Positions 45,591 through 54,335 of a stretch of DNA of 64,000 nucleotides are shown in pieces. The notes beneath the pieces were generated by a model, which was given only the letters and a program-made list of their open reading frames with translations, made no database searches and had not been told where the DNA came from. Numbering within the stretch: position 1 is the first letter of the stretch; each line of letters starts with the position of its first letter. Both the position numbers and the translations under genes were made by a program. This DNA comes from Falsiroseomonas tokyonensis (GTDB lineage: Bacteria; Pseudomonadota; Alphaproteobacteria; Acetobacterales; Acetobacteraceae): NCBI RefSeq assembly GCF_019024325.1, contig NZ_JAFNJS010000001.1:558001-622000 (forward strand), in the 5' to 3' direction.

Positions 45591-46376
45591 ATGCGTCTTC
45601 CATCCCTGAAACAGCTTGTCGTCGCCATCACCATGGCGGCGACCGGAACCGCCTCCGCGGGTGTCATTCGTGTCGACGAGGCCGCCTTCCAGGCCGGCGC
45701 CGGCCTGATCACCTTCAGCGAGTTTGCCCTCGGCACCGTCAACCCCGTCTATACCCCCGCCGCCTATGGCGGCGGCGGCGGGTCGCCCGACGTCACCTTC
45801 GACGGCTACTTCACCGGTCAGAGTCCGGGCGCCGGCAATCCGGCCGCCTGCCCGGCCGGTGCGGCCGTCTCCGGCTGCGTTCTCGGCAACCCGACCGGCC
45901 CGCTGAGCCTCGACTCCGCCTCCCCGAACACCTTCATCACGACGGACGGTGCCAATCCGACCTCGCCGGTGCTGTCCGGCACACCGAGGTTTAACGGCTC
46001 CATCGCCATCCTGTTTTCCAGCGCGCAATTCGGCGTGGGTCTCAGCGGCGGCTTCTTCAATGCGGTCGGCGGCACCGCCATCACCGCCTTCGACGCGGCC
46101 GGCAATGTCATCGGCAGCGTGTCGAACACCGGCCTGGGCATCGAATTTCTCGGCCTGGTGACGGATAACGGCCAGGCGGAGATCGCCGGGCTGCTGTTCT
46201 CCCTGGTGGGCGAGGAACCGGCCGGCTTCGCCATCGACAACCTGCGCTTCGGCCAGCGCGGCCAGGTGATCGAACCGACGCCGGTGCCGGAGCCCGCCTC
46301 CATCGCGCTGTTCGGCCTGGGCCTCGCGGGTCTGACCGCGCTGCGGCGCCGCGCGCGTCGCCACCCGGCCGCCTGA
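45591..46376 (+). CDS. PEP-CTERM sorting domain protein (exosortase substrate 2)
   Basis: A 261-residue secreted protein. The ATG at 45591 gives a clean signal peptide (LKQLVVAITMAATGTASA). Earlier in-frame ATGs lie near or before the predicted transcription start and would add a repeat-encoded PQGVPQG leader. The body is Gly/Phe-rich with two cysteines (PAACPAGAAVSGC) and ends in GFAIDNLRFG, a phrase common in PEP-CTERM proteins. The sorting signal at the C-terminus is VPEPASIALFG, a hydrophobic stretch, and RRRARRHPAA. XrtA encoded at 9349 should process it. The function of the mature protein is unknown. Confidence 0.9.
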   Translation: MRLPSLKQLVVAITMAATGTASAGVIRVDEAAFQAGAGLITFSEFALGTVNPVYTPAAYGGGGGSPDVTFDGYFTGQSPGAGNPAACPAGAAVSGCVLGNPTGPLSLDSASPNTFITTDGANPTSPVLSGTPRFNGSIAILFSSAQFGVGLSGGFFNAVGGTAITAFDAAGNVIGSVSNTGLGIEFLGLVTDNGQAEIAGLLFSLVGEEPAGFAIDNLRFGQRGQVIEPTPVPEPASIALFGLGLAGLTALRRRARRHPAA

Positions 46377-46378
46377 GC

Positions 46379-47491
46379 TTGCCCCAGGCCGAGACCTTCG
46401 CCGTGCCGGCCTCCGGCACGGCCCCAACCTGCCCCGCCGGCGCATCGCGCGCCGGCGGAAAGCTGCGCCTGCTGCCGCTGCCGCAGCGCCGCCTGCCCGA
46501 CTGGTGCGACCGCTTCCTGCAGCCGGTCGGCGCAGGCGATATCTTCGCCACGCGGCTCTGGTACGACACGACGCTGGCGCATGCCCTTCCCGCGGGGGCG
46601 GTGCCGCTGCTCGGGCTATGCGAGGCCGAGAGCGCCCTGCTGCCGCTGCTGCGCGGGCGACGCGGCGCGCTGCTCAGCCTCACCACCCCCTATTCGCTCA
46701 CCTGGCGGCCACTGCCCTCGCTGGTCTCCGGCCCCTGTGCGATGCATGCGGCGGGCGCCAGCTTCGGCGCGGCGCTGCGCTTTCGCGCACCGGTGCGGCT
46801 GGAAGCCCTGGCCGAGGATACGCCGGGGCTGGAGGATTGGCTGGCCGGGATCGGCTCCGCCGGCCTTGCCGTCCAGCGCTATCGCCACTTCGGCAATTGG
46901 CACGAGGCGCTGGTGCCTGGCGCCGGCTGGTCCGGCTACCTGGCGGCCCGCCCGCCGGCGCTGCGCAGCACCGTGCGCCGCAAGATGGAGCGCGCCGGCC
47001 GCGACTTCCGCTTCGAGATGCAGACCGCCCCCGGTCCGGCGCTGGACCGCGCCATCGCCGGCTATCTGGAGGTGCATGCGGGCAGCTGGAAGCCGGCCGA
47101 GCCCGCCCCGGGCTTCGACCCCGCGCTGATGCGCGCCGCCGCGGCGCTGGGCGTGCTGCGGCTTGGCCTGCTGCGCGATGCGGCGGGCCAGGCGGTGGCG
47201 GCGCAATACTGGCTGGTCTCCGCCGGGCGCGCCTGGCTGCTGAAGCTCGCGCATCTGCAGGCGAGCCGCGCGGCCTCACCGGGCACCGCGCTGACGGCGA
47301 TGATGATCCGCCACCTGATCGAGGAGGAAGCCGTGCAACACCTGGATTTCGGTCGCGGCGACGATGCCTACAAAGGCCTGTGGGTGGCCGCGCGGCGGCA
47401 GCGCATCGGGCTGGTTCTGGCGCATGCGGGCCATCCGCTCGGGCTGCTTGCGCTGCTGCGGCGGCGGGCGGCGGGATGGCTCGGCCGATGA
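46379..47491 (+). CDS. GNAT/FemAB-like acyltransferase
   Basis: A protein of up to 370 residues in the same broad group as the one at 41235. It shows RHFGNWHEALVPGAGWSGYL, the FemAB-like ALRSTVRRKMERAGRDFRFE, EVHAGSWKPAEPAPGFDP, QYWLVSAGRAWLLKLAHLQ and the closing LDFGRGDDAYKGLWVAARRQ. The N-terminus is uncertain: only TTG (46379) or GTG (46403) is available, and both lie within or before strong hairpins. It could be co-expressed with PEP-CTERM gene 2 or controlled separately. It probably modifies the polysaccharide. Confidence 0.8.
   Translation: MPQAETFAVPASGTAPTCPAGASRAGGKLRLLPLPQRRLPDWCDRFLQPVGAGDIFATRLWYDTTLAHALPAGAVPLLGLCEAESALLPLLRGRRGALLSLTTPYSLTWRPLPSLVSGPCAMHAAGASFGAALRFRAPVRLEALAEDTPGLEDWLAGIGSAGLAVQRYRHFGNWHEALVPGAGWSGYLAARPPALRSTVRRKMERAGRDFRFEMQTAPGPALDRAIAGYLEVHAGSWKPAEPAPGFDPALMRAAAALGVLRLGLLRDAAGQAVAAQYWLVSAGRAWLLKLAHLQASRAASPGTALTAMMIRHLIEEEAVQHLDFGRGDDAYKGLWVAARRQRIGLVLAHAGHPLGLLALLRRRAAGWLGR
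46400..46457 (+). other. two consecutive strong GC hairpins after PEP-CTERM gene 2
   Basis: GCCGTGCCGG and its complement pair across a 3-base loop (46400-46422). A second perfect 9-bp stem, CGCCGGCGC with GCGCCGGCG across a 5-base loop, follows at 46435-46457. There is no T-tract. They begin 23 bases after the PEP-CTERM stop and fall within the first codons of the next gene if its TTG start is right. They may terminate, attenuate or stabilise the upstream message. Confidence 0.55.
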
Positions 47492-48669
47492 GGATTCTCT
47501 ACAGCCACCGCATCCGGTCCCGCGATGGGCAAGGCGTGCATCTGGACGCCATGGTGGCCGCGCTGCGGGCGGCCGGGCATGAGGTGCGCGTGACCGGCCC
47601 CGCGGGCTACGACAAGGCGGCGCTGGGCGGCGAAAGCCGCGGCCTGGCGCGGCTGCGGCGCCTGCTGCCGGCCTGGGCGCAGGCGCTGGCGGAGATCGGC
47701 TATGCGGTGCCCGCCACCTGGCGTCTGCACCGCGCCGCCGCCGCCTTCCGGCCCGATGTGATCTACGAGCGCGCCAATCTGTACCACGTGGCGGGCCGCA
47801 TCGTGGCGCGCACGCACGGCGTGCCGCTGCTGCTGGAGGTGAATGCGCCGCTGGCGGAGGAACGCGCGAAGTTCGGCGGCCTCGGCCTGCCGCGCCTTTC
47901 CGCCTGGATCGAGCGCTTCGCATGGCGCGGCGCGCAGCGCGTGCTGCCGGTGACGGAGGTGCTGGCCGGGCGTGTCGCCGCCGCGGGCGTGCCGGCCGCG
48001 CGCATCACCGTGGTGCCGAACGGCATCGACCTGGCGGAATTCCCCGAAGCCGTGGCGACCCCAGTTCGGGACACGCTGGTGCTGGGTTTCGTCGGCTTCG
48101 TGCGGGACTGGCACGGGCTGGACAAGGCGCTGCACGGCATCGCCGCCTGGCGCGGCGAGCGGGCGCTGTCGCTGGTCGTCGTCGGCGATGGCCCGGCGCG
48201 GCCGGGGCTGGAGCGGCTGGCACGCGACCTCGGCATCGCCGATCGCGTCCACTTCACCGGCCTGGCCGCGCGGGAAGAAATCCCGGCGCTGGTCGCCGGC
48301 TTCGACATCGCGCTGCAGCCCGCCGCAGTTCCCTATGCCTCTCCCTTGAAAGTCTTCGAATACATGGCTGCTGCCCGCGCGATCGTCGCCCCCGACCAGG
48401 CCAATCTGCGGGAGGTGCTGCGCGACGGCGAAACCGCGCTGCTGTTCGATCCGTCGGAAGCCGGCGGCTTCTGGGGCGCGGTCGCGCGGCTGGCGCAGGA
48501 TGACGGGCTGCGCGCGCGGCTCGGCACCGCGGCACGGGCGGAGGTGGTGTCGCGCGACCTGACCTGGGCCGGCAATGCCCGCCGCGTCGTGGCGATCGCG
48601 GAGGCAGAGCGCGCGGCGCTGCGGCCGGATGGCGCGCCAGCGAAGCTGCCGCGGCGGTCGCTGGCATGA
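47488..48669 (+). CDS. glycosyltransferase family 4
   Basis: A 393-residue GT-B enzyme. The ATG at 47488 (MRILYSHRI) overlaps the upstream stop (ATGA); 47476 is an in-frame alternative. It shows RDGQGVHLDAMVAALRAAGH, DVIYERANLYHVAG, LLLEVNAPLAEERAKFGG, TVVPNGIDLAEFPE, VGFVRDWHGLDKALHGIA and SPLKVFEYMAAARAIVAPD. The closest style is that of glycosyltransferases encoded beside FemAB-like genes in exopolysaccharide clusters. Overlaps the next gene by 4 bases. Confidence 0.9.
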   Translation: MRILYSHRIRSRDGQGVHLDAMVAALRAAGHEVRVTGPAGYDKAALGGESRGLARLRRLLPAWAQALAEIGYAVPATWRLHRAAAAFRPDVIYERANLYHVAGRIVARTHGVPLLLEVNAPLAEERAKFGGLGLPRLSAWIERFAWRGAQRVLPVTEVLAGRVAAAGVPAARITVVPNGIDLAEFPEAVATPVRDTLVLGFVGFVRDWHGLDKALHGIAAWRGERALSLVVVGDGPARPGLERLARDLGIADRVHFTGLAAREEIPALVAGFDIALQPAAVPYASPLKVFEYMAAARAIVAPDQANLREVLRDGETALLFDPSEAGGFWGAVARLAQDDGLRARLGTAARAEVVSRDLTWAGNARRVVAIAEAERAALRPDGAPAKLPRRSLA

Positions 48670-49865
48670 GCCCGCCGATGATGCCGGAGGCCGGCATGGC
48701 GGCACGGCTGGCCGATGCCGAACGCGTGCCGCGGCCGGGGCGGATGCAGGGCGCGGAACAGGCCGGCAGGCCGGCGCAACCCCGGCTGGTGATGCATGTC
48801 TTCCCCAGCTTCGCCGTGGGCGGCGCGCAGGTGCGCTATGCCGCGCTGGCCAACCGCTTCCGCGCGCGCTGGCGGCATGTGGTGGTGCCGCTGGATGGCA
48901 ATGGCGCCTGCGCGGCGCGCATCGGCCCGCAGGTGCCCTTCACCCTGCTGGATCCGCCGCGCGCGCGCGGCACGGCGGGGCGGATCTGGCAGATCCAGTC
49001 GCTGCTGCGCCGGCTGCGCCCGGATGTGCTGGTGACCGGCAATTGGGGCAGCATGGATTGGGCGATCGCCCAGCACGCCATCCCCGGCCTGCGCCACCTG
49101 CATATCGAGGACGGCTTCGGGCCGGAGGAAGCCGCGCAGCAGTTCCGCCGCCGCGTGCTGGCACGGCGCTGGGCGCTGCGGCGCAGCACCGTGGTGCTGC
49201 CATCCGTCACGCTGCTGCGCCTGGCGCAGGAAGAATGGCGGCTGCCGCGGGGCCGGCTGCGCTACGTGCCGAACGGCCTGGACCTGAATCGCTTCCGCCC
49301 GGACGGGCCGGTGGCCAGCCCGGCCCCCGGCCCGGCCGAGGTCCCGCTGATCGGCACGGTGGCGGCGCTGCGACCGGAGAAGGCGCTGGACCGGCTGCTG
49401 CGCGCCTGCGCGCTGCTGGCGCGCCGCCGCACCCCCTTCCGGCTGGCGATCCTGGGCGATGGGCCGGACCGGGCGCGTCTGCAGGCGCTGGCGGCGGAAC
49501 TCGGCATCGAAGGCCTGGTGACCTTCGCCGGCCATGTGCCCGACCCTGCCGCCGCCTATCGGTCCTTCGACGTCTTCGCGCTGTCCTCCGATACCGAGCA
49601 GATGCCCTTCTCGGTGCTGGAGGCGATGGGCACGGGCCTGGCGGTGGCCTCCACCGATGTGGGCGATGTCTCCGCCATGCTCGCCGCGCCGAACCTGCCC
49701 TTCGTGACGCCGAAGGACGATGCCGACTTCGCCATCGCCCTGGCGACGCTGCTGGAAGAGCCGGAGCGGCGACGCTCCATCGGCGCCGCCAACCGGTCCC
49801 GCGCCGTGCTGGATTTCAGCGAGGAGGCGATGTTCCAGTCGTACGCCGCGCTGATCGAGGGCTGA
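48666..49865 (+). CDS. glycosyltransferase family 4
   Basis: A 399-residue GT-B enzyme starting with an ATGA overlap. After a ~40-residue non-conserved N-terminus come VMHVFPSFAVGGAQVRYAAL, TGNWGSMDWAIAQ, LHIEDGFGPEE, VPNGLDLNRFRPDGP, GTVAALRPEKALDRLLRACA and SSDTEQMPFSVLEAMGTGLA. The second methionine-rich start region (MSPPMMPEAGM) leaves the exact start open. It is the last gene of this plus-strand run. Confidence 0.9.
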   Translation: MSPPMMPEAGMAARLADAERVPRPGRMQGAEQAGRPAQPRLVMHVFPSFAVGGAQVRYAALANRFRARWRHVVVPLDGNGACAARIGPQVPFTLLDPPRARGTAGRIWQIQSLLRRLRPDVLVTGNWGSMDWAIAQHAIPGLRHLHIEDGFGPEEAAQQFRRRVLARRWALRRSTVVLPSVTLLRLAQEEWRLPRGRLRYVPNGLDLNRFRPDGPVASPAPGPAEVPLIGTVAALRPEKALDRLLRACALLARRRTPFRLAILGDGPDRARLQALAAELGIEGLVTFAGHVPDPAAAYRSFDVFALSSDTEQMPFSVLEAMGTGLAVASTDVGDVSAMLAAPNLPFVTPKDDADFAIALATLLEEPERRRSIGAANRSRAVLDFSEEAMFQSYAALIEG

Positions 49866-49884
49866 TCCGCGGCGCCCAGGGCAC

Positions 49885-49954
49885 GATCCGTCGTCTCGGA
49901 CGGATCGCGCTCTGGAAGTCAGTGTTTCCAAGGCACGAAATCCGAAAACACTGA
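49885..49954. other. two perfect inverted repeats in a convergent intergenic region
   Basis: GATCCGTC-N6-GACGGATC (49885-49906) and TCAGTGTTT-N18-AAACACTGA (49919-49954) lie between the glycosyltransferase run and the converging FkbM gene. Neither is followed by a T-run on either strand, although the DNA after the second is AT-rich. They may act as a bidirectional transcription barrier or be protein-binding sites. Confidence 0.5.
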
Positions 49955-50003
49955 GTTAGTGTCATCGGATAGTGCTTTAGGCGCCACGCATGGGACCGCG
50001 GCT

Positions 50004-50858
50004 TCAGGCCGGCAGCGCGACCAGGTTCTGCGTGACGTAGATCTCGCACCACTTCACGTCGTAGTCGCCGAGCGGCAGCAGATCGCCGTTCAGACACAGG
50101 CGATGGATCGCATAGCCCGGCAGCGCGGCGTAGAGATCGCGCATGGTGACGCGCGTGGCGATATTGGCAGGGATGAATTCGAACTGAATGATGTCGATAC
50201 GCCGGTCCGCGATGGCGCGCGCCGCGCCGCGCAGCACGGACAGGTCGAAGCCTTCGGTATCCACCTTCAGCAGCGCCACGCGCTGGATGCCCTGCTGGTC
50301 CAGGACATCGTCGAGCCGGGCGCAGTCGACGTGGTGGGACACCGTTGCGGCGCTGTAGAAGCCCACCGCCTCGCGGCTCAGGCTCGCCTGGGTGGATCCG
50401 TCGCCGGCGGCGAAGTCGTGCAGCTCCAGGCTGCCGCCATCCTCGTTCAGCGCCAGCTGCAGCGTCTCGATCCCGCTGCCCTGCAGCGCAGCGCAGAGCG
50501 CCTGGTAGGTGCGCGGATGCGGCTCGAAGGCCAGGATGCGGGCCTCGGGCGCCAGCCGTCGCAGATGGGCGGCGTAGTGCCCGGCATTGGCGCCGACATC
50601 GAGCAGCACGCCGCCCTGCAGCCGCGCCGCATGGCGGGCCAGGAAGGCTTCCTCGGCCGCCGTCAGCCCGTGCCGGCCGGCGAAGTTGATGCCGATGCCG
50701 TTGCAGCGCAGCGCCAGGTCATAGAGCGCGCGGCCGAAGCCGGCGGCGGCGGGGCGGTTCAGCAGCCAGACCACCGGCCGCCCCAGCCGGGCCAGAAGCC
50801 TGCGCCGGCGGCTGTCGCGCCAGATCGGCATGCGGATCGTGCTGTGGGTATCCGGCAT
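50004..50858 (-). CDS. FkbM-family methyltransferase
   Basis: A 284-residue SAM-dependent methyltransferase. After a basic N-terminus (WRDSRRRRLLARLGRPVVWL) comes the SAM site GVLLDVGANAGHYAAHL, then ILAFEPHPRTYQALCAAL, and the family motif ALLKVDTEGFDLSVLRGAA followed by IDIIQFEFIPANI. It is alone on the minus strand and its promoter must lie in the region shared with the large gene at 51208. It resembles the first FkbM gene only at the family level. Confidence 0.9.
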   Translation of the reverse strand: MPDTHSTIRMPIWRDSRRRRLLARLGRPVVWLLNRPAAAGFGRALYDLALRCNGIGINFAGRHGLTAAEEAFLARHAARLQGGVLLDVGANAGHYAAHLRRLAPEARILAFEPHPRTYQALCAALQGSGIETLQLALNEDGGSLELHDFAAGDGSTQASLSREAVGFYSAATVSHHVDCARLDDVLDQQGIQRVALLKVDTEGFDLSVLRGAARAIADRRIDIIQFEFIPANIATRVTMRDLYAALPGYAIHRLCLNGDLLPLGDYDVKWCEIYVTQNLVALPA

Positions 50859-51207
50859 TGCGGACTCCTTCGGGGCAGGCGGAGAGGAGGCGCGGGGCGC
50901 TTCCGACGGGCGGCCATGACATCGCCATAAACCCGGTCAAAATGCGGCGAAATCCCCTCCATGTAATAGCGTGTGTTACAACAGGCGGGACCCAAGCAGG
51001 ATCCCGAATACAACCTGCTGATGTAACTGTGACGATTACCTACCGCCACGCCAGACTTCCGGGCGATTGCCCTCGCGCAGGGCGTGGTTTCTTTGCACTC
51101 CAAGGAAGAAAGTTTAACCTTAAGTGTTTTTAACCAAATTTCGCGGAAAAATGATGCAACCTCCGGTGGCAGTGGCGCCGCCCACTTCGGCGCCGGAGGA
51201 GCTTCGA
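50859..51207. promoter_or_regulatory. divergent regulatory region with two matched dyads
   Basis: This gene-free 349-bp spacer, AT-rich toward 51207, carries two inverted repeats of identical design exactly 60 bp apart: TGTAA-N9-TTACA (50962-50980) and TGTAA-N9-TTACC (51022-51040). Between them AGCAGG and CCTGCT form another dyad with a 13-base spacer. The layout suggests cooperative binding of a dimeric regulator to control the large gene, the FkbM gene, or both. Just before the large gene GGAGGAG (51195-51201) forms an ideal ribosome-binding site. Confidence 0.55.
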
Positions 51208-54200
51208 ATGCCTGACACCGCCCACGACCTTGTGTTCCAGAATGCCGGGGCGGGCCGCCTCGGGGACGGTATCGCCACCTTCGGACAGGTCTTCCAGCGC
51301 GGCGAAGTGCCGGCCGGCGCGACCGTCACCGCCCGCGATGGCGCCACCAGCCTCGCCGTCCAGATGGACGTGAAGACCCGCTATGAGGACGGGTCGGTGA
51401 AGATGGCGGTGCTCTCCGTCGCCCGCCCGGCGCTGGCAGCGGGTGAGAGCCTGAGCCTCGTGCTCGGCACCGCCGCGGCCGGTCCGGCGCCCGCCGCGCT
51501 CGACATGGCCCAGGGCCTGGCAGGCCATTCCTTCACGGTGGATGTCGCCATAGATGGCGGCGCCCGGCAGACAGTGGATGTGCTGGCGGCGCTGCGCACC
51601 GCGCTGCAGGACGGCAGCGCCAGCTTCTGGCAGCAGGGCCCGCTCTCCACCCAGGCGCGGGTGGGCATCGACCTGCCCGGCTCCCATCGGATGGTCTTCG
51701 ACGTCACCGTCTTCAAGGGCGGCGGCTTCGCGGTGGAGGCGCAGTTCAACAACGACCAGGCGATGCAGGCCTCGGGCGGTCGCGCCACCGCCAACATCAC
51801 GGTGCGGATGGACGGCAAGATCGCGCTGCAGGAAACGGTGACGCAGAGCCAGTACCAGAATTGGCACGAAAGCTTCGCCAGCAATGCGAAGGATGGCGGC
51901 CAGGGCATCGGGTCCCCGCAGTCCGGCTGGCTGAACATCCAGCACGACATCGCCCATCTGCAGGAAACCGGGGCGGTGGCGAATTACGACCTTGGCATCG
52001 CGGTCGATCCCAAGCTTCTGGCCGGCTATGCCCAGGCCATGCAGGCCCCTGGCTGGGATGACCCGCTGGGCACCCGTGGCGTCGCCACCTACATGCCCGG
52101 CACCGGCGGGCGCGCCGATATCGGCTTCACCACCATGCCGAATACCGTCTGGCTGATGACGCAGGATGCCCGGGCCGCCGCCTATGCGCTGGGCCAGGCG
52201 GAAACCGCCAGCGTCATCCCCTGGCACTTCTGGGACTCCGCCAATGACCGCTGGCTGGACACCAACGCCTATCCCAATCTTTGGCTGGATGGCCGCGGCG
52301 GCGTCGGCCGGCCTGGCGATGCAAGCTCCGGCGGCCTGACCCAGCAGATCGATTCGCTTTCGGGCTGGAGCACCGACGCGGCGCACCAGCCCGACCTGTC
52401 CTACGTGCCTTATCTGATGACCGGCGCGCGCTGGATGCTGGACAACCTGCAGGCGCAGGCGGCCTGGAACATCCTGGGCCAGTGGCCCGCCGTGCGCGGC
52501 GGCGCCGAGGACAATGTGGTGGACAGCAACCAGGTGCGCGGCGCCGCCTGGTCGCTGCGCCAGATCGACAAGGCCGCCGTGGCGAGCCCGGATGGCAGCG
52601 TCGAGAAGGCCTTCTTCCAGGAAGCCTCGGACGCCAACTACGCCTGGCTGGTCTCGATGATCCCGGAATGGACCGCGAAGCAGGGTGAGGCGCATGGCTG
52701 GGTGCCCGGCGCCTATGGCACGGCGGGCGCGCTGCCGCCCTGGCAGCAGGACTACTTCGCCTCCACCGTCATTGCCGCCGCGCGCAACGGCAATGCGGAT
52801 GCGAAGACCTTCCTGGAATGGCAGTCCAACTTCCTCGTCGGCCGCTTCACGGCGGAGGATGAGGGCTTCGAGATGCGCGACGGCGCGGCCTATCTGATCG
52901 CCATCGGCGATGCCGGGACTGGCCGCATCTACAACACCTGGGAGGAGATCGGCGCGCAGACCGAGGCGCGGGGCTGGAGCAATGGCGACAACAGCTGGAA
53001 GCACAGCGAGGGCGACTATGCCCAGCTTGCGCTGGCGACGCTGGCCGGCATCTACGAGATCACCGGATCCGCCGCCGCCAAGGCGGCCTATGAGGCGCTG
53101 ATCGCGGAAAAGGCCCCCTTCGCGACCGATGCCGACTTCGCCCGCAACCCGACCTATGCGATCGAGGCGCCGGGTGCCGACCACGGCCCGGCCACGCCAC
53201 CCGCGCCGCCGCCGCCGGTCGTGCAGCAGCCCGAGGCGCCGCCACCTGTTGTGCCGCCGCCCGTGGTGCAGCCCGCCGAGCCGGAGATGGTGCCGATTGC
53301 CATCGTTCTGGGCGCGGATAACTGGCGCGGCAATCCCATCGCCGTGGTCAAGGTGGATGGGGTCGAAATGTTCCGCGGCGCCGTCTCCGCCCTGAACAGT
53401 GCCGGCGGCCAGCGCTACGAGCTGGGGGAGGTGGAGGCCGGGCGCCAGCACGTCGTCAAGGTCGCCTTCCTGAACGATGCCTGGGGCGGAAGCGCGGATG
53501 CGGACCGCAACCTCTATGTGAAGTCCATCCTGGTGGATGGCGTCTCCACCGGCCGTTTCGAGAGGCTGGAGCGCACGCGCGAAGCGACCTTCACATTGAC
53601 GGCGGAAGAGCTGGTCAGCGCAGAGGATATGCAGGACCTGCTCTCCATCCGCCTTTCCGGCGATGCCTGGAAAGGCCAAGCGCGCTACACGATCGCGGTG
53701 GACGACGTGCAGCATGGCGGCATCCGCACGGTCGGCGCCGAAAGGTCCAAGGGGGAGTCGGAGGTCATCACCCTGTCCGGCGATTTCGCCGACTCGCCGC
53801 ACAAGGTGGCGATTACCTTCCTGAACGATGCCTTCGGCGGCACGGAGGGCAAGGACCGCAACCTTCATATCGAGGGAATCTCGCTGAACGGCGTCGATCT
53901 GGACCAGTCCGCATCCCTGCATCGGAACGGCTCCATCACGTTCGACGTCAGCCCGCCGGCGCCCGGCGTGATCGAGACCATCGGCAGCGGGCCCGATGTG
54001 GTGCGCCTGGCGCTGTCGCAGGATGTGTGGGGGGAGGATGCGCAATTCCTGCTCTTCCTCGATGGGGTCCAGCTTGGCGGGCCGCGCAGTGTCAACGCAT
54101 CCCATGTCGAGGGGGAGCAGGAGATTTACGCCCTGCGTGGCGACTTTGATGCGGGCGATCACGTGCTGGGCGTTCGTTTCATTAACGATGCCTGGGGCGG

Positions 54201-54312
54201 CACCAGCACGACGGACCGCAACCTTCACATCGAGTATCTCTCGATGAACGGCGAGACACTGCATCAAGGCGCCACGCTGCTGATGAACGGGGACGTGTTT
54301 CTGCAGTTCTGA
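51208..54312 (+). CDS. unrecognised large protein with three xylan-binding-CBM-like repeats
   Basis: A 1034-residue protein. The ATG at 51208 has GGAGGAG 6 bases upstream; earlier in-frame starts lack this. Residues 1-~655 are homologous end to end to the protein at 30318: TFGQVFQRGEVP, GGRADIG, IPWHFWDS, HQPDL, NQVRGAAWSLRQ, GEAHGW and PPWQQDYF occur in the same order. A Pro/Val-rich linker (~660-695) follows. Three ~105-residue repeats then show the pattern of calcium-dependent xylan-binding modules (CBM60-like): NDAWGG or NDAFGG, a few residues, then DRNLY or DRNLH. Unlike its paralogue it has no signal peptide, so export, if any, needs another route. A polysaccharide-binding or polysaccharide-cleaving role is inferred. 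Confidence 0.85.
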   Translation: MPDTAHDLVFQNAGAGRLGDGIATFGQVFQRGEVPAGATVTARDGATSLAVQMDVKTRYEDGSVKMAVLSVARPALAAGESLSLVLGTAAAGPAPAALDMAQGLAGHSFTVDVAIDGGARQTVDVLAALRTALQDGSASFWQQGPLSTQARVGIDLPGSHRMVFDVTVFKGGGFAVEAQFNNDQAMQASGGRATANITVRMDGKIALQETVTQSQYQNWHESFASNAKDGGQGIGSPQSGWLNIQHDIAHLQETGAVANYDLGIAVDPKLLAGYAQAMQAPGWDDPLGTRGVATYMPGTGGRADIGFTTMPNTVWLMTQDARAAAYALGQAETASVIPWHFWDSANDRWLDTNAYPNLWLDGRGGVGRPGDASSGGLTQQIDSLSGWSTDAAHQPDLSYVPYLMTGARWMLDNLQAQAAWNILGQWPAVRGGAEDNVVDSNQVRGAAWSLRQIDKAAVASPDGSVEKAFFQEASDANYAWLVSMIPEWTAKQGEAHGWVPGAYGTAGALPPWQQDYFASTVIAAARNGNADAKTFLEWQSNFLVGRFTAEDEGFEMRDGAAYLIAIGDAGTGRIYNTWEEIGAQTEARGWSNGDNSWKHSEGDYAQLALATLAGIYEITGSAAAKAAYEALIAEKAPFATDADFARNPTYAIEAPGADHGPATPPAPPPPVVQQPEAPPPVVPPPVVQPAEPEMVPIAIVLGADNWRGNPIAVVKVDGVEMFRGAVSALNSAGGQRYELGEVEAGRQHVVKVAFLNDAWGGSADADRNLYVKSILVDGVSTGRFERLERTREATFTLTAEELVSAEDMQDLLSIRLSGDAWKGQARYTIAVDDVQHGGIRTVGAERSKGESEVITLSGDFADSPHKVAITFLNDAFGGTEGKDRNLHIEGISLNGVDLDQSASLHRNGSITFDVSPPAPGVIETIGSGPDVVRLALSQDVWGEDAQFLLFLDGVQLGGPRSVNASHVEGEQEIYALRGDFDAGDHVLGVRFINDAWGGTSTTDRNLHIEYLSMNGETLHQGATLLMNGDVFLQF
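53290..54309 (+). repeat. three protein-level repeats (CBM60-like modules) within the 51208 gene
   Basis: The three units cover about 53290-53600, 53630-53945 and 53985-54309. Each begins with a strand containing a DxW-type motif (ADNWRGN, GDAWKGQ, QDVWGED). Each contains FLNDAWGG, FLNDAFGG or FINDAWGG and ends with DRNL followed by an Asn-Gly or Asp-Gly turn. The Asp/Asn residues match the presumed calcium sites. The copies differ considerably, so the triplication is old. Confidence 0.75.
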
Positions 54313-54335
54313 CACAACCCAGACGAGATGGCGGC

